From the NCBI GenBank assembly GCA_015660615.1, contig DQKQ01000030.1, forward strand, positions 1-6,078: a stretch of 6,078 nt of DNA, written 5' to 3'. Numbering within the stretch: the stretch's first letter is position 1; each line of letters starts with the position of its first letter. Under the pieces are notes generated by a model. It searched no databases, had not been told where the DNA came from, and saw nothing but the letters and a program-made list of their open reading frames with translations. This document shows positions 5,091-6,078 of the stretch, piece by piece. This DNA comes from Flavobacteriales bacterium. GTDB lineage: Bacteria; Bacteroidota; Bacteroidia; Flavobacteriales_D; Sanyastnellaceae. A program made the position numbers and the translations under genes.

Positions 5091-6078
5091 ATGATGAAGC
5101 ATTTCTACTTGTTTTTTACTCTACTGTGTTTTTCGGCGACGTTTTCGGCCCAAACCTCCACAAACGTCACTTTCTCCGTCGATATGAATGGTGAAGTTGT
5201 AAGTCCTGACGGAGTTCACATTGCCGGAGGATTCCAGGGATGGGACCCAGTCGCGACAGAACTCACTGACGACGATATGGATGGAATCTATACATTCTCA
5301 CTTGACGTTGTCGGCCCAGCCCTTCTCGAATTCAAATTCATTAACGGTAACTCTTGGGACTTCGTAGAGGATGTTCCCGGCGCTTGTCAAGTAGAGGTTA
5401 GTGGAAATGATAACAGATTTCTTTTCGTTACAGGCGAAGTTGGTGCTGTTGAATATAGTGTATGCTATGAAAGTTGTGCCGCATGCGGAGTTTCTACTGT
5501 TCGATTTAGAGTTGATATGTCACAAGAAACAGTCAGTGCTTTAGGTATTCATGTTGCCGGTGACTTTCAAGGTTGGGATCCTTCCACAACTGAGCTATAT
5601 GATGTTGATGGCGATATGATATTTGAGACGATTCAGTCTTTCATTCCAGATTCAACTCAGTCAATTGTATTCAAGTTCGTTAATGGAAATAGCTGGCTTG
5701 ATCCAAACGAAAACCTCTCAGGATCTGATTGTGAAGATGGAAACGGAAATCGTCTATTTCCTCTAGATGGCGAAAATGTTATAATGTCTGTAGCTGGAAC
5801 CACAACTCCAGTTTGTTACAATAGCTGTGGATCATGTGTTTCGCCTTCAAGTGTAACTCTCAGAGTTGATATGACTACTCAAGCAGCAATTTCTGAAAAT
5901 GGAGTGCACGTAGCTGGGAATTTTCAAGGATGGAGTCCCGGAGCGACACCACTTGATGATGCTGATGGAGATGGTATATGGGAAGTTGTATTAGAGATGG
6001 CTCCCGGCAACTACGAGTTTAAATTCATTAACGGAAACGAGTGGGGAGGAAGCGGAGTTGGTAACATCGATGACGAAA
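5091..6078 (+). CDS. Exported protein with tandem FQGW (glycogen-binding-like) beta-sandwich domains, N-terminal part
   Basis: The frame is open from ATG 5091 to the window end, giving 329 residues without a stop, so the protein is longer. An ATG at 5094 is an equally possible start. Residues 1-20 are a Sec signal peptide ending FSA before Q21. Then come at least three copies of one domain (about 25-132, 135-250 and 253 onward). Each has a TV.FRVDM-like first strand, GVHVAGxFQGW, a DxDGDGI-like acidic loop and FKFINGNxW. These features resemble the early-set/CBM48 or AMPK glycogen-binding type fold that is common in secreted Bacteroidota proteins, so glycan binding is plausible but unproven. 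Cysteines occur at 99, 125, 129, 132 and 214, 242, 246, 249. A catalytic domain or a type IX sorting tail could follow outside the window. Confidence 0.88.
   Translation, partial: MMKHFYLFFTLLCFSATFSAQTSTNVTFSVDMNGEVVSPDGVHIAGGFQGWDPVATELTDDDMDGIYTFSLDVVGPALLEFKFINGNSWDFVEDVPGACQVEVSGNDNRFLFVTGEVGAVEYSVCYESCAACGVSTVRFRVDMSQETVSALGIHVAGDFQGWDPSTTELYDVDGDMIFETIQSFIPDSTQSIVFKFVNGNSWLDPNENLSGSDCEDGNGNRLFPLDGENVIMSVAGTTTPVCYNSCGSCVSPSSVTLRVDMTTQAAISENGVHVAGNFQGWSPGATPLDDADGDGIWEVVLEMAPGNYEFKFINGNEWGGSGVGNIDDE
5163..6078 (+). repeat. Three tandem domain repeats of about 111-119 codons within the exported protein
   Basis: Copies begin near 5163, 5493 and 5847; the third is cut by the window end. 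Anchors are GVHIAGGFQGWDP, GIHVAGDFQGWDP and GVHVAGNFQGWSP at residues 41, 152 and 271, then FKFINGNSW, FKFVNGNSW and FKFINGNEW. The first two copies each end in a CYxSCxxC cluster. Many positions differ at the DNA level, including synonymous sites, so the duplication is not recent. Confidence 0.85.

Noticed and set aside
1..6078. Mobile elements, CRISPR array, tRNA/rRNA, riboswitch
   Set aside because: No transposase or integrase, no spaced short direct repeats, no cloverleaf or rRNA core sequence, and no long structured leader was found on either strand by reading.

Overview
The window looks like a chromosomal segment from a member of the Bacteroidota, most likely the Flavobacteriia. The evidence is as follows. 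A TAnnTTTG-like box, the Bacteroidota -7 promoter element, lies just ahead of several start codons. Most genes lack a Shine-Dalgarno sequence. Both exported proteins have short signal peptides ending in Ala-Gln. A tandem FQGW-type beta-sandwich protein, common in this phylum, is present. HU, fmt and trmH-type housekeeping genes stand close together. The species cannot be named from this sequence.

Layout, right to left for the minus-strand genes. A small membrane protein (start 4616 or 4631, stop 4299) is followed by the histone-like protein HU (4106-3843). HU ends at a strong UUCG-capped intrinsic terminator (3787-3820). A new transcription unit probably starts immediately after it. This unit holds a TrmH-type tRNA ribose methyltransferase (3767-3072), a MATE-family exporter (3075-1705), methionyl-tRNA formyltransferase Fmt (1702-719), and the first 233 residues of an exported CotH-like protein (700 to beyond base 1). 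The first three are joined by a 4-base ATGA overlap and a 2-base gap. The CotH gene follows fmt by 18 bases and may be co-transcribed or have its own start.

On the plus strand, diverging from the membrane protein, are a hotdog-fold acyl-CoA thioesterase (4646-5059) and an exported protein (5091 to beyond base 6078). The latter has at least three copies of an FQGW-type, glycogen-binding-like beta-sandwich domain, and each complete copy ends in a CYxSCxxC cysteine cluster.

Functionally, the core is translation and nucleoid housekeeping: initiator tRNA formylation, tRNA 2'-O-methylation and HU. A transporter is embedded in it, and a secreted protein lies on each side. Gene coverage is nearly complete and there is no gene-free stretch over 300 bases; the longest gap is 4107-4298, which carries the likely HU promoter and leader. 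I see no mobile element, CRISPR array, tRNA or rRNA. I do not see a clearly new multi-gene system. The observations most worth following are the recurring TAnnTT box four or five bases before start codons (possible leaderless transcription), the two nearly back-to-back divergent starts at 4616/4646, and the two truncated exported proteins.
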